Below are positions 56,844 through 64,000 of a DNA stretch of 64,000 bases, piece by piece; the first letter of the stretch is position 1, and each line of letters opens with the position of its first letter. A model generated the notes under the pieces. That model worked only from the letters and a program-made list of their open reading frames with translations. It had not been told where the DNA came from and ran no database searches. The stretch covers positions 2,852,001 to 2,916,000 of the forward strand of contig NZ_VISE01000001.1 of the NCBI RefSeq assembly GCF_007827275.1. The letters run 5' to 3'. The DNA comes from Gillisia sp. Hel_I_86. GTDB lineage: Bacteria > Bacteroidota > Bacteroidia > Flavobacteriales > Flavobacteriaceae. Both the position numbers and the translations under genes were made by a program.

Positions 56844-58043
56844 TTACTCCCTAATATGCCCGTCACCCAAAACATAGTATTTATTGGTTACCAATTGTTT
56901 TAGGCCAAGAGGTCCACGGTGGTGCAACTTATCGGTACTAATGGCAAGTTCTGCTCCCACGCCCATTTGTCCGCCATCTGTGAAGCGGGTAGAGGCATTA
57001 TGGTACACGGCAGCACTATCTACTTGCTCCATAAATTCCAAAGCTTCGGTTTTATCTTTGGTGATGATCACCGCAGAATGCCCGCCAGAATATGTATTGA
57101 TCTTATTTATAGCCTTGTCGATCCCGTTTACATTTCCAACCACTATTTTCATGGCTAAAAACTCTTCATACCAGGTATCTTCCTTAGATAGCTTTTCTTC
57201 GGAATTCAAAACTTCGGAAATCTTATCATCTACAAGGATCTCTACATCATGATCTTTTAATAATTTTTGAAGCTCTTTCAATCTGGATTCATATTCAGGT
57301 AAATTCTGATCTACCAATACTTTATCCAAGGCATTGCAACCAGAAATTTTATCGGTCTTGGCATTTAAGATCACTTTTTTGGCAGTTTCAAAATCGGCAT
57401 TTTCAGCAACATATAAAAAGTTGTTTCCTCTCCCGCTTACCAAAACAGCACCAGTTGCATGTTCTTTTACAAAAGCGATCAATCGTTCTCCCCCTCGTGG
57501 TACTATAAGATCTAATTGTACCGGAGGATTCTTCAAGAACCCTTGAGTTTCCTCCCTATTTAAATGTAAAAGTTCTATCCAATTGGTTTCCAGACCGTTT
57601 TCAGTTAAAGCTTCATGCCAACATTCTTCTAATATTTTGTTGCTGTTAATAGCTTCTTTCCCACCTTTTAAAAAGATCTTGTTGTTTGCTTTAAAGGCAA
57701 GAACAGCTGCTTCTATGGTTACATCTGGTCTGGATTCATAGATAATAAGGATGTTACCAAAGGGGGCTGTTTTATTGGTGATATCCAATCCGCTTTCCAG
57801 TATATCATGAGAAATGGTTTTTCCAACAGGATCTTCCTGCGCCATCACCTCTTTTATAGAATGGATCATCCCATCTACCTTTTTATTATTTACGATAAGC
57901 CTGTCGTACATGGCACCTTCTTTTTCCCCAAAGGCATCCAAATCCTTTTTATTTGCTTCTATGATATGCGCACGCTTGGAATCCAAAATTCGGATCATCG
58001 CTTTAAGCACATTATTTTTTGTTTCTGTTTTTATCAACTTCAT
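56844..58043 (-). CDS. proA: Glutamate-5-semialdehyde dehydrogenase (gamma-glutamyl phosphate reductase)
   Basis: ProA reduces glutamyl-5-phosphate with NADPH, the second step of proline synthesis. The 399-residue length is near normal. GNILIIYESRPDVTIEAAVL, the SGCNALDKVLVD segment with the catalytic Cys, and the C-terminal GVGAELAISTDKLHHRGPLG are characteristic. It is the last gene of the proC-proB-proA run. Confidence 0.96.
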   Translation of the reverse strand: MKLIKTETKNNVLKAMIRILDSKRAHIIEANKKDLDAFGEKEGAMYDRLIVNNKKVDGMIHSIKEVMAQEDPVGKTISHDILESGLDITNKTAPFGNILIIYESRPDVTIEAAVLAFKANNKIFLKGGKEAINSNKILEECWHEALTENGLETNWIELLHLNREETQGFLKNPPVQLDLIVPRGGERLIAFVKEHATGAVLVSGRGNNFLYVAENADFETAKKVILNAKTDKISGCNALDKVLVDQNLPEYESRLKELQKLLKDHDVEILVDDKISEVLNSEEKLSKEDTWYEEFLAMKIVVGNVNGIDKAINKINTYSGGHSAVIITKDKTEALEFMEQVDSAAVYHNASTRFTDGGQMGVGAELAISTDKLHHRGPLGLKQLVTNKYYVLGDGHIRE

Positions 58044-58093
58044 GTTATCTCTCTCTTTAAAATGTTTATTTATTATAATCTGAAATCATGGAA

Positions 58094-58864
58094 TTAGGCA
58101 GTGAATAAAGTACCTACTTCTTTTCCTTCCATAATATCAAGAATGATATTCTTTCGTTTTCCATTGGCTATATAGGTAGGGATATTCTTGGCAGCCGTAC
58201 TTTTGGCGATCTTGATCTTAGATTTCATTCCCCCGCGGCCTTGGCCTTCACCTTTTTCTGATGCTTGCACATATTTCTCTACATTTTCATCTATCTGTAC
58301 ATTATTCAATTTAATAGAATCTTCATGATCTGGGTTACCATCATACAAACCTTCTGTGTCACTTAGAATGATCAAAGCATCAGCTTTAATCAATTCTGCA
58401 ACCAGACTCGCCAATTCATCATTATCTGAGAACATGGACATGGTAACCGAAACGGCATCGTCTTCATTTGCAATGGGTATAATTCCTTCAGAAAGTAAGG
58501 ACTCGTAACAATTTATCATATTTTCACGGTGCATTCCTGGACTAAAATCCCTTTTGGTTGCTAGTACTTGGGCGCACCGCATTCCGTAGTCATGAAATAT
58601 GCTATAATAGTGACGCATCATTCTAGGTTGCCCTACCGAAGAATATACTTGTCTTCTTTTAGATTCATCTTTAATACTTATTTCTCCTAAAACTTCCTTT
58701 CCTGCAATTGCAGATCCAGAAGACACCAACACCACCATAATATCTTGTTCATAGAGGGTAGCTATTTGTTCCACGAGATTTTTCAATACCGGTCCTAAAA
58801 TTCTGTTGTCCTTGTTGGTCATTACATTGGTACCAACTTTTACAACAATTCTTTTCTTCTTCAT
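58094..58864 (-). CDS. proB: Glutamate 5-kinase, short form
   Basis: ProB phosphorylates glutamate, the first and normally feedback-controlled step of proline synthesis. This 256-residue form has only the amino-acid kinase domain (VVKVGTNVM at the N-terminus, VLVSSGSAIAGKE, NDELASLVAELIKADALI, GRGGMKSKI) and lacks the C-terminal PUA domain of the 360-370-residue enzymes. Short forms are usual in flavobacteria. It lies between proC (33 bases) and proA (50 bases). Confidence 0.95.
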   Translation of the reverse strand: MKKKRIVVKVGTNVMTNKDNRILGPVLKNLVEQIATLYEQDIMVVLVSSGSAIAGKEVLGEISIKDESKRRQVYSSVGQPRMMRHYYSIFHDYGMRCAQVLATKRDFSPGMHRENMINCYESLLSEGIIPIANEDDAVSVTMSMFSDNDELASLVAELIKADALIILSDTEGLYDGNPDHEDSIKLNNVQIDENVEKYVQASEKGEGQGRGGMKSKIKIAKSTAAKNIPTYIANGKRKNIILDIMEGKEVGTLFTA

Positions 58865-58897
58865 TTTATCGATCTTACTATTCGTGTTCTTAAATAT

Positions 58898-59701
58898 TTA
58901 TTCTTTACCTAATTCCACTGCTCTGTCGAAAGCGGCATAGGCTGCATCCTTGATTAATTCTTTAACGTTGTTGTCTTCCATAGAATCCAATGCCGCTCTT
59001 GTAGTGCCACCCTTGGAAGCTACACGTTCCATCCAAGTGTTTGGGGAAAGATCTGACTGATTGAATAATTCTACCGCGCCTTCAAAGGTTTTACTAACGA
59101 GTATTTTAGAATCGTTCGTAGAAAAGCCCATTTTTAATGCTGCCTCCAACATAGACTGCATAAAATAAAATACATAAGCTGGACCGCTTCCAGAAATTCC
59201 AGTAGAAGCATCTATAAAATTCTCGTTAGATACCCTAATAGATTCTCCTGTGGTATCTAGTAAGTTTCTCACCATAAGAAGTTCTATTCTGGAAACCTCC
59301 TTAGATTCTGTGTAAGAAGTAACCCCTTTTCCAACTTGCGCTGGTAAATTAGGCATCGCCCTAATCACTTTTTTTACATTTAAGCTGTTCTGAATGGTTT
59401 CTATAGTAACACCCGCCATTATAGAAACAAAGATCTGTTCTTTATTAAGCAAAGGTTGTATCTCGTTGAACAATACTTCAGAGTGATAAGGTTTTACCGC
59501 TATAAAAACCACATCTGCTTGCGGTAGGCAATCTTCTATCTTATTATAAACATTAAAGTGGGAATGTTCTTTTAAGGATGCTATTAATTCTTCAGATTTG
59601 TCATAGATCATTAATTTGTGTCTGTTCAAAAGAAAGGATTTGGACATGCCTTCTGCATATGTTAATCCCATATTTCCTCCTCCAATTACTAAAATTTTCA
59701 T
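58898..59701 (-). CDS. proC: Pyrroline-5-carboxylate reductase
   Basis: ProC completes proline synthesis with NAD(P)H. The 267-residue protein has the Rossmann GGGNMG (residues 7-12), the VFIAVKPYH segment and the signature GISGSGPAYVFYFMQSMLEA with ASKGGTTRAALDSM near the C-terminus. It is the first gene of the proline operon, giving the order of transcription proC, proB, proA. Confidence 0.96.
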   Translation of the reverse strand: MKILVIGGGNMGLTYAEGMSKSFLLNRHKLMIYDKSEELIASLKEHSHFNVYNKIEDCLPQADVVFIAVKPYHSEVLFNEIQPLLNKEQIFVSIMAGVTIETIQNSLNVKKVIRAMPNLPAQVGKGVTSYTESKEVSRIELLMVRNLLDTTGESIRVSNENFIDASTGISGSGPAYVFYFMQSMLEAALKMGFSTNDSKILVSKTFEGAVELFNQSDLSPNTWMERVASKGGTTRAALDSMEDNNVKELIKDAAYAAFDRAVELGKE

Positions 59702-60148
59702 TATGCTATTTAAATTAAATGATTTTCCCCGAAATTCAATTCGGTTGATTTTCTATAACAAGTGGCACAAAGACCATACTAGGTGCCCAAATAATAGGAA
59801 AAGTTTGGATTATAGCTTTGAGATTGGAAATAACAGAATTTTGAAGTATCAAGTCAATAAATAGATTACACCTATATGCTTTAATAAATTTTTGAAAATG
59901 AAGCACAGGTTTTTATTTAAGTATTTAGTATTCAATGTGTTGAAGCGGGGTAAGAATCAACGGCTAAAATTTTTTATTTAATTTTTTTTTCAGTGAATTA
60001 AGAATTTTAACAATAATTATTTAATAATATCCCCTAGAAACACTTTATGAATAAGAATAGTTTAATTAAATAGGATTTGCGCCAATATGTCAAAAAGGGC
60101 AATATTGGCAGTACGCTGATGAAGTAATTTCAGGACCTAACGAAGTGC
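59702..60148. other. Intergenic region, no gene seen
   Basis: There are 447 AT-rich bases upstream of proC. It must hold the pro operon promoter on the - strand, but I cannot point to a clear -33/-7 pair. No repeats or RNA genes are recognised. Confidence 0.4.
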
Positions 60149-60571
60149 TTAATCGTGCTTACGCAGTTTATTGGTGCAGAACAGAAAGAGTGCTGTCTGA
60201 AATTTGTTGAAATTGGAAAGAAAAATAAAGAGCCTATTTTCTAATTTTTTGTGTTCTGTATAATAAAATGATTCGCACGAAATATCTTCACATTCCATCA
60301 TCCCATTAATATCATTTTTGTGATTGCTAATAGCCTGGTGGAGTTCTATTTTTTCTGTTTTTAAAGCTGTAAGGGAACTGGAATAGGTAAATAGGTTCTC
60401 ATAAAGGTTTGGCAAGTCTTCTTGGAAGATATCCGCAGAAATAAACTGACTCAAAAATGTAATTTCTTCGGAACAGGTTTGAAGTTTTTTATCCCATTCC
60501 CGAATATCTGCAATAAGTTCTTCTACATTTTTTTCATTTGCAGAGCCACTTTGTTTAATTAAGATCGCCAT
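60149..60571 (-). CDS. Coiled-coil hypothetical protein
   Basis: This 140-residue soluble, strongly helical protein has heptad-like spacing along most of its length and several cysteines (CEDISCESF and FLFCTNK among them). I do not recognise the family. The absence of a signal peptide puts it in the cytoplasm. It is isolated between long intergenic regions and has no visible operon partner. Confidence 0.6.
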   Translation of the reverse strand: MAILIKQSGSANEKNVEELIADIREWDKKLQTCSEEITFLSQFISADIFQEDLPNLYENLFTYSSSLTALKTEKIELHQAISNHKNDINGMMECEDISCESFYYTEHKKLENRLFIFLSNFNKFQTALFLFCTNKLRKHD

Positions 60572-60710
60572 ATCGCAAGTTTTAAAAAATTTTACACTTA
60601 TGTCTTATAAAGATAAGTTTTTCAAAAAAAAATAGCAAGGATTTAAGACATCATTAAAATCTTATAGGACCTTATGAATAATTCATATTTTAAGGTATAT
60701 CTTTAAGGTA

Positions 60711-60820
60711 TCATACAATGATATATACCATCATTCTGTCCCGAAGCGTCTGGAGTTCCAGAATCTCATCACACTAACAATCAATATACTAAGTTGAAGC
60801 CCTAAAATATCCCGAGGCTT
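60711..60820. repeat. About 108-bp direct repeat, left copy
   Basis: It shares TCATTCT, GGAGT..CAGGATCTCAT-like words, AATCAATATA(C/G)TAA and GACCCTGAAATATCCCGA-like words with 61360-61470. The two copies flank the zinc-ribbon gene, about 649 bases apart. The region from 60821 to 61072 holds nothing recognisable. Confidence 0.6.
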
Positions 60821-61072
60821 CCGCACAAGGGGCGAAATTATTATAGGTCAAAAAACGCGGCTATACAGATATTTTTAACTTCTTAAATCTTTTGAATATA
60901 ATAGTAAATAATTGATATTTAGATATTTGAACTTGTTTGATTTTTAATTATTACCTTTTAAATTTTAAAAGTTTTAATGTGACAATTCACTTGTTATAAA
61001 GTCAATTTTTAGTAAATTAAGGGGTGCTATAATTTTGGGATTTAAACCAATAGTTTTATAAAAAGAGAAGGT

Positions 61073-61336
61073 ATGGAAATTTTAATTTGCCAGAGTTGCG
61101 GATTGCCATTTGGGAAGAAATCGATGGGAACCAATAGGGACAAAACAAAAAATGATGAATATTGTATTGGTTGTTTCGATAAAGGAGAATTTACAGACCA
61201 TTCCTTAACCATGCACAAATTAGAGGTAAAACTTGTGGAGATGGCAGAGGTGCATAATGAGATCACTCTGGAAGAAGCTCAAGAAGTAATCAAAGAATTA
61301 CCTTATTTAAAACGATGGCACATGAGTATTATGTGA
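61073..61336 (+). CDS. Small putative zinc-ribbon protein
   Basis: This 87-residue protein has two CxxC knuckles, ICQSCGLPF (C7, C10) and YCIGCF, suited to bind one zinc, followed by a helical tail. It resembles the putative zinc-ribbon domain family found singly in many bacteria, with unknown role. A purine-rich GAGAAGG lies just before the ATG. It is flanked by two copies of a direct repeat. Confidence 0.8.
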   Translation: MEILICQSCGLPFGKKSMGTNRDKTKNDEYCIGCFDKGEFTDHSLTMHKLEVKLVEMAEVHNEITLEEAQEVIKELPYLKRWHMSIM

Positions 61337-61359
61337 ATATTCAGGTCTATCCATAACGT

Positions 61360-61470
61360 ATCATAAAATGGTGAATAACATCATTCTAACCCGACCCTTA
61401 GGGAGTATCAGGATCTCATAACACCAAGAATCAATATAGTAAATTGAGACCCTGAAATATCCCGACACGG
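61360..61470. repeat. About 108-bp direct repeat, right copy
   Basis: This is the partner of 60711-60820. It belongs to the wider family with CCCTGAA and CAGGGTAAC ends, here extended by ACCAGGGTAAC near 61471. Confidence 0.6.
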
Positions 61471-61524
61471 ACCAGGGTAACAAAATTACTGGAGGATATA
61501 CAAAAATATTATAATCTAAACGTT

Positions 61525-61737
61525 ATGGAAAGTATCACTAAATTATTAAACGAGATCACTTTAATCACTTTGAAAATGGAAACAAAATATCCCGAGATCT
61601 ATAAATTTTTAGATGAAGATACCTTAACGCTTCCTGTTAGAGAGCATCCTAAAATAAATTCTGAAGTATTGTTGGACTATTTAGAAAGTCTAAAACAACT
61701 TTTATTCCATCATAAAGAAACCCATCGGATAAATTGA
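61525..61737 (+). CDS. Small hypothetical protein
   Basis: This 70-residue, acidic, helical protein has no membrane segment and no recognised family. The sequence TKYPEIYKFLDEDTLTLP followed by EVLLDYLESLKQLL looks like a real small flavobacterial protein rather than a chance frame. It is followed at once by the interspersed repeat at 61738, which may serve as its terminator. Confidence 0.65.
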   Translation: MESITKLLNEITLITLKMETKYPEIYKFLDEDTLTLPVREHPKINSEVLLDYLESLKQLLFHHKETHRIN

Positions 61738-61833
61738 TTTAATCCCTCATCGAGGGTTTAATTCCCCGAGGCTTGTCTCGAATTTTTAAAAATAGTTTCC
61801 AATGAATACCTCGTGGGCTCGCCCCGAGGTTCT
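61738..61833. repeat. About 100-bp interspersed repeat, copy 2
   Basis: This is the second copy of the element at 35286-35384, with only scattered base differences and the same orientation. It begins directly at the stop codon of the preceding small gene. Confidence 0.8.
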
Positions 61834-61956
61834 TGATTTTGATATAAAACGTCATCTTCCCAGCCTCATAAATTTCTTATTTTAATGACATAGAGGTTAA
61901 TATATTGTTTTTCAGCTAATTATGTTTTGTTAAAATATTTCTTAAATAAATTTTAT

Positions 61957-61990
61957 TTTGATTTTTGTGTTCTGGAATCGATTACTTTTG
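61957..61990 (+). promoter_or_regulatory. Promoter of the small acidic lipoprotein gene
   Basis: TACTTTTG (61983-61990) fits TAnnTTTG. TTTG at 61957-61960 or 61964-61967 could be the -33 element (22 or 15 bases apart). The start codon is 29 bases downstream. Confidence 0.55.
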
Positions 61991-62019
61991 GCGCACTAAA
62001 TCAATTAATAAATTTTAAA

Positions 62020-62241
62020 ATGAAAAAATCATTTTTTGCTCTTACAGCTATCGTATTAGTGCTGAGTTTTACTTCTTGTAAAGAAGATTCAGCAGAGAAA
62101 ACTGAAGAAGTGGAAGTAATGGAAACAGAAGTTGAAACTCCTGCAGAAGTTATTGAAACTCCCTCTGAGGAAGTAATAGATACTTTAAACGAAGAAACTG
62201 TAGAAAGGGAAGACACAATGACTGAAACTGCGGTAAACTAA
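62020..62241 (+). CDS. Small acidic lipoprotein
   Basis: From the ATG at 62020 it has 73 residues; the frame is open further upstream, but the signal sequence KKSFFALTAIVLVLSFTSC and the promoter position fix this start. The lipobox cysteine is C20. The mature part is almost entirely Glu, Thr, Val and Asp (for example EEVEVMETEVETP), a low-complexity acidic tail with no known function. A strong bidirectional terminator follows. Confidence 0.75.
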   Translation: MKKSFFALTAIVLVLSFTSCKEDSAEKTEEVEVMETEVETPAEVIETPSEEVIDTLNEETVEREDTMTETAVN

Positions 62242-62261
62242 TTGCAGCACCTTTCTAATAT

Positions 62262-62296
62262 AAAAAGCCCAAACTTTTAGAGTTCGGGCTTTTTTA
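62262..62296. terminator. Bidirectional terminator between the lipoprotein and M3 peptidase genes
   Basis: AAAAAGCCCAAAC (62262-62274) pairs with GTTCGGGCTTTTT (62282-62294) with one mismatch. A and T runs on both sides serve the two converging genes. Confidence 0.85.
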
Positions 62297-62317
62297 TTTT
62301 TAAAAAACTCAGTTTAG

Positions 62318-64000
62318 CTAGTTCTTATTTTCATCTCCCTGATCTTCTTCCATTTCTTCTTTCATGTCCTCCATTGCATCTTCATCAAGATCTTCTTTAT
62401 CTTCAGTAGTTGTAGGTACAGGAAAACCTCTATCTCTCATTAAAGCATCTATTTTAGCATCTCTTCCTCTAAATAACCTATATGCTTCCGCAGGATCCAT
62501 AGAGTTTCTTGGCGCAAATAAGTATTTCACCAATTTGGCTGCCATATCCTTGTCGTAAAAACCTCCAGGGGATTCTGCAAAAGCTTCTGCGGCATCAGCA
62601 GTTAAAACATCTGCCCATAAATATCCATAGTATCCAGTTGCATAACCTTCCCCGGAAAAAACATGTCCAAACTGTGGAGAACGGTGACGCATCACAATTT
62701 CGTCAGGCATATTTAATTCCTTCAAAGCTTTTTTCTCGAAATTCTTCGGATTTATATTGGAAGGATCTATAGTATGATATTTCATATCCATCAAAGCGGA
62801 AGCTAAAAATTCTGTTGTTCCAAATCCTTGATTAAAAGTAGAGGCATTTTTGATTTTCTGTACCAATTCAGCAGGAATTGGCTCCCCTGTTTCGTGATGC
62901 AACAAAAATTGATCGATCACTTTATCTGTAGATAGCCATCTTTCCAATAACTGAGACTGAAATTCTGTGTAATCCCGGACCCCTCCATTTAATGTGGGAT
63001 ACTTTACGTTGGATGATAGAAAGTGCAAAGCATGTCCAAACTCATGGAAAAAGGTGGTTGCATCGTCCCATGAAATAAGTGCCGGTTCTCCCAGGGCTGG
63101 TTTTACAAAATTGGAGTTGTTTGAGGCTAAAACGGTTTCCTTACCATCAAAAGTGGTGTAACTTCTATATGTTGTTGCCCATGCTCCAGAGCGTTTTCCT
63201 GGACGTGCATAAGGATCTAAATACCAAAGCCCAATATGCTCTCCAGTAGTTTTATCGGTTACTTCCCATACTTTTACGTCTTCATGAAAAACAGGAACGC
63301 TTCCTTCTGCTACCGGACTAAAATTAAAATTGAATAATTCTCCTGCGGTAAAAAACAATGCTTGTGTAAGATTATCCAATTGTAAATATTGTTTTACTTC
63401 ATCAGAGTCGAGATCGTATTTTTCTTTTCTAACTTTTTCAGCAAAATACCTGTAATCCCAAGGTTTTATAGTGATATCAAGATCTTCCATTTCGGCAATT
63501 GCTTGCATATCTGCCACTTCTTGCTCTACTCGTGCAAGGGCCGCTGGCCAAACAGCATTCATTAGCTTCATTGCGTTTTCCGGATTTTTTGCCATCCTGT
63601 TCTGCAAACGCCATTCGGCAAAATTCTTATATCCCATCAACTTAACTCGCTCATTTCGAAGTTTTAATATTTGCGATATCAACTGATTGTTGTCGTATTC
63701 ATCATTATTATCTCCTCTAGAATAATAGGTTTCCCAGACTTTTTTCCGTAGCTCTCGCTCATCAGAATAGGTCAGAAACGGATCCATGGACGAACGGGTG
63801 TTGGTAATGGCATATTTCCCTTCTTTGCCCCTGTCTGCTGCAGCTTTGGCAGCGGCTTTCACAAAAGAATCTGGTAACCCGCCTAATTGATCTTTTTCTA
63901 GGTACGTAACATAGCTTTCTTCGTCATGCAATACATTGTTGGAAAACTGAGTATATAACTGAGATAGTTCTTTATTGATCTCGGCATAGCGTTTTTTGGA
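62318..64000 (-). CDS. M3-family peptidyl-dipeptidase, 5' end outside the window
   Basis: The reading frame is open to the window edge (the last codon, 63998-64000, encodes Ser), so the 561 residues here are the C-terminal part. The zinc motif is HEFGH in ATTFFHEFGHALHFL. Surrounding segments (YLDPYARPGKRSGAWAT, ATGYYGYLWADVLTADAAEA) match the Dcp/oligopeptidase A group, which cuts dipeptides from peptide ends. An unusual feature is the acidic C-terminal tail (KEDLDEDAMEDMKEEMEEDQ and beyond). The N-terminal signal or lipobox cannot be seen. Confidence 0.94.
   Translation of the reverse strand, partial: SKKRYAEINKELSQLYTQFSNNVLHDEESYVTYLEKDQLGGLPDSFVKAAAKAAADRGKEGKYAITNTRSSMDPFLTYSDERELRKKVWETYYSRGDNNDEYDNNQLISQILKLRNERVKLMGYKNFAEWRLQNRMAKNPENAMKLMNAVWPAALARVEQEVADMQAIAEMEDLDITIKPWDYRYFAEKVRKEKYDLDSDEVKQYLQLDNLTQALFFTAGELFNFNFSPVAEGSVPVFHEDVKVWEVTDKTTGEHIGLWYLDPYARPGKRSGAWATTYRSYTTFDGKETVLASNNSNFVKPALGEPALISWDDATTFFHEFGHALHFLSSNVKYPTLNGGVRDYTEFQSQLLERWLSTDKVIDQFLLHHETGEPIPAELVQKIKNASTFNQGFGTTEFLASALMDMKYHTIDPSNINPKNFEKKALKELNMPDEIVMRHRSPQFGHVFSGEGYATGYYGYLWADVLTADAAEAFAESPGGFYDKDMAAKLVKYLFAPRNSMDPAEAYRLFRGRDAKIDALMRDRGFPVPTTTEDKEDLDEDAMEDMKEEMEEDQGDENKN

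Overview
The window is AT-rich chromosomal DNA from a marine-type member of the Flavobacteriaceae (Bacteroidota). The evidence is the gliding genes gldF/gldG, a SusC/SusD pair with an ECF sigma/FecR switch, Bacteroidota promoters (TTTG plus TAnnTTTG), a short proB without PUA domain, DUF4294, DUF4870 and DUF4159 proteins, and the 16S sequence. The genus cannot be fixed from the sequence alone; something near Gillisia, Salegentibacter or Gramella is a guess.

Layout. 0.4-8.1 kb: a six-gene, tightly coupled MoxR/DUF58/BatA-like envelope operon. 8.2-10.7 kb: a CDGSH iron-sulfur protein, a tandem array of a 512-bp mosaic repeat, and an HD-domain hydrolase. 11.1-13.7 kb: a TPR receptor-type class III adenylate cyclase with a small exported protein. 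13.7-18.2 kb: a single-chain Type IIG restriction-modification enzyme, the C-terminal relic of a second one, a small DNA-associated protein with a duplicated operator, and decayed sequence. 18.2-35 kb: a large SusCD nutrient locus whose enzymes act on peptides or amino-acid derivatives, not on glycans. It holds an M14 carboxypeptidase, an AGCS symporter, two amidohydrolase-fold proteins, a cysteine-desulfurase-like PLP enzyme, an N-formylglutamate-amidohydrolase-like lipoprotein, SusD, SusC with an STN domain, FecR, and a divergent ECF sigma gene. 35.4-36.9 kb: mnmE, carrying an in-frame interspersed repeat in its G domain. 37.0-38.9 kb: a DUF4870 gene, then two toxin-antitoxin modules bounded by attC-like sites and arranged like integron cassettes. 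38.9-49.9 kb: housekeeping genes (dnaN, gldG, gldF, a SAM hydrolase-like gene, phoH, purC, a GH16 glucanase, topoisomerase IB, an M42 peptidase and a DUF4294 protein). 50-56.2 kb: an rRNA operon (16S, tRNA-Ile, tRNA-Ala, 23S, 5S) behind three tandem promoters. 56.8-59.7 kb: the proline operon proC-proB-proA. 60-64 kb: small hypothetical proteins, a small acidic lipoprotein, and the 3' part of an M3 peptidase that runs off the window.

How the parts work together. In the SusCD locus an outer-membrane SusC/SusD pump would import a nitrogen-rich substrate, exported hydrolases would trim it, and the inner-membrane AGCS symporter would take up the resulting amino acid. The STN domain of SusC would report substrate to FecR, which would release the sigma factor. 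The strongest unusual signals are this non-glycan SusCD locus, the paired complementary ends around the toxin-antitoxin modules, and the repeat-derived peptide inside MnmE. Interspersed palindromic repeats of at least four kinds fill many of the intergenic gaps.
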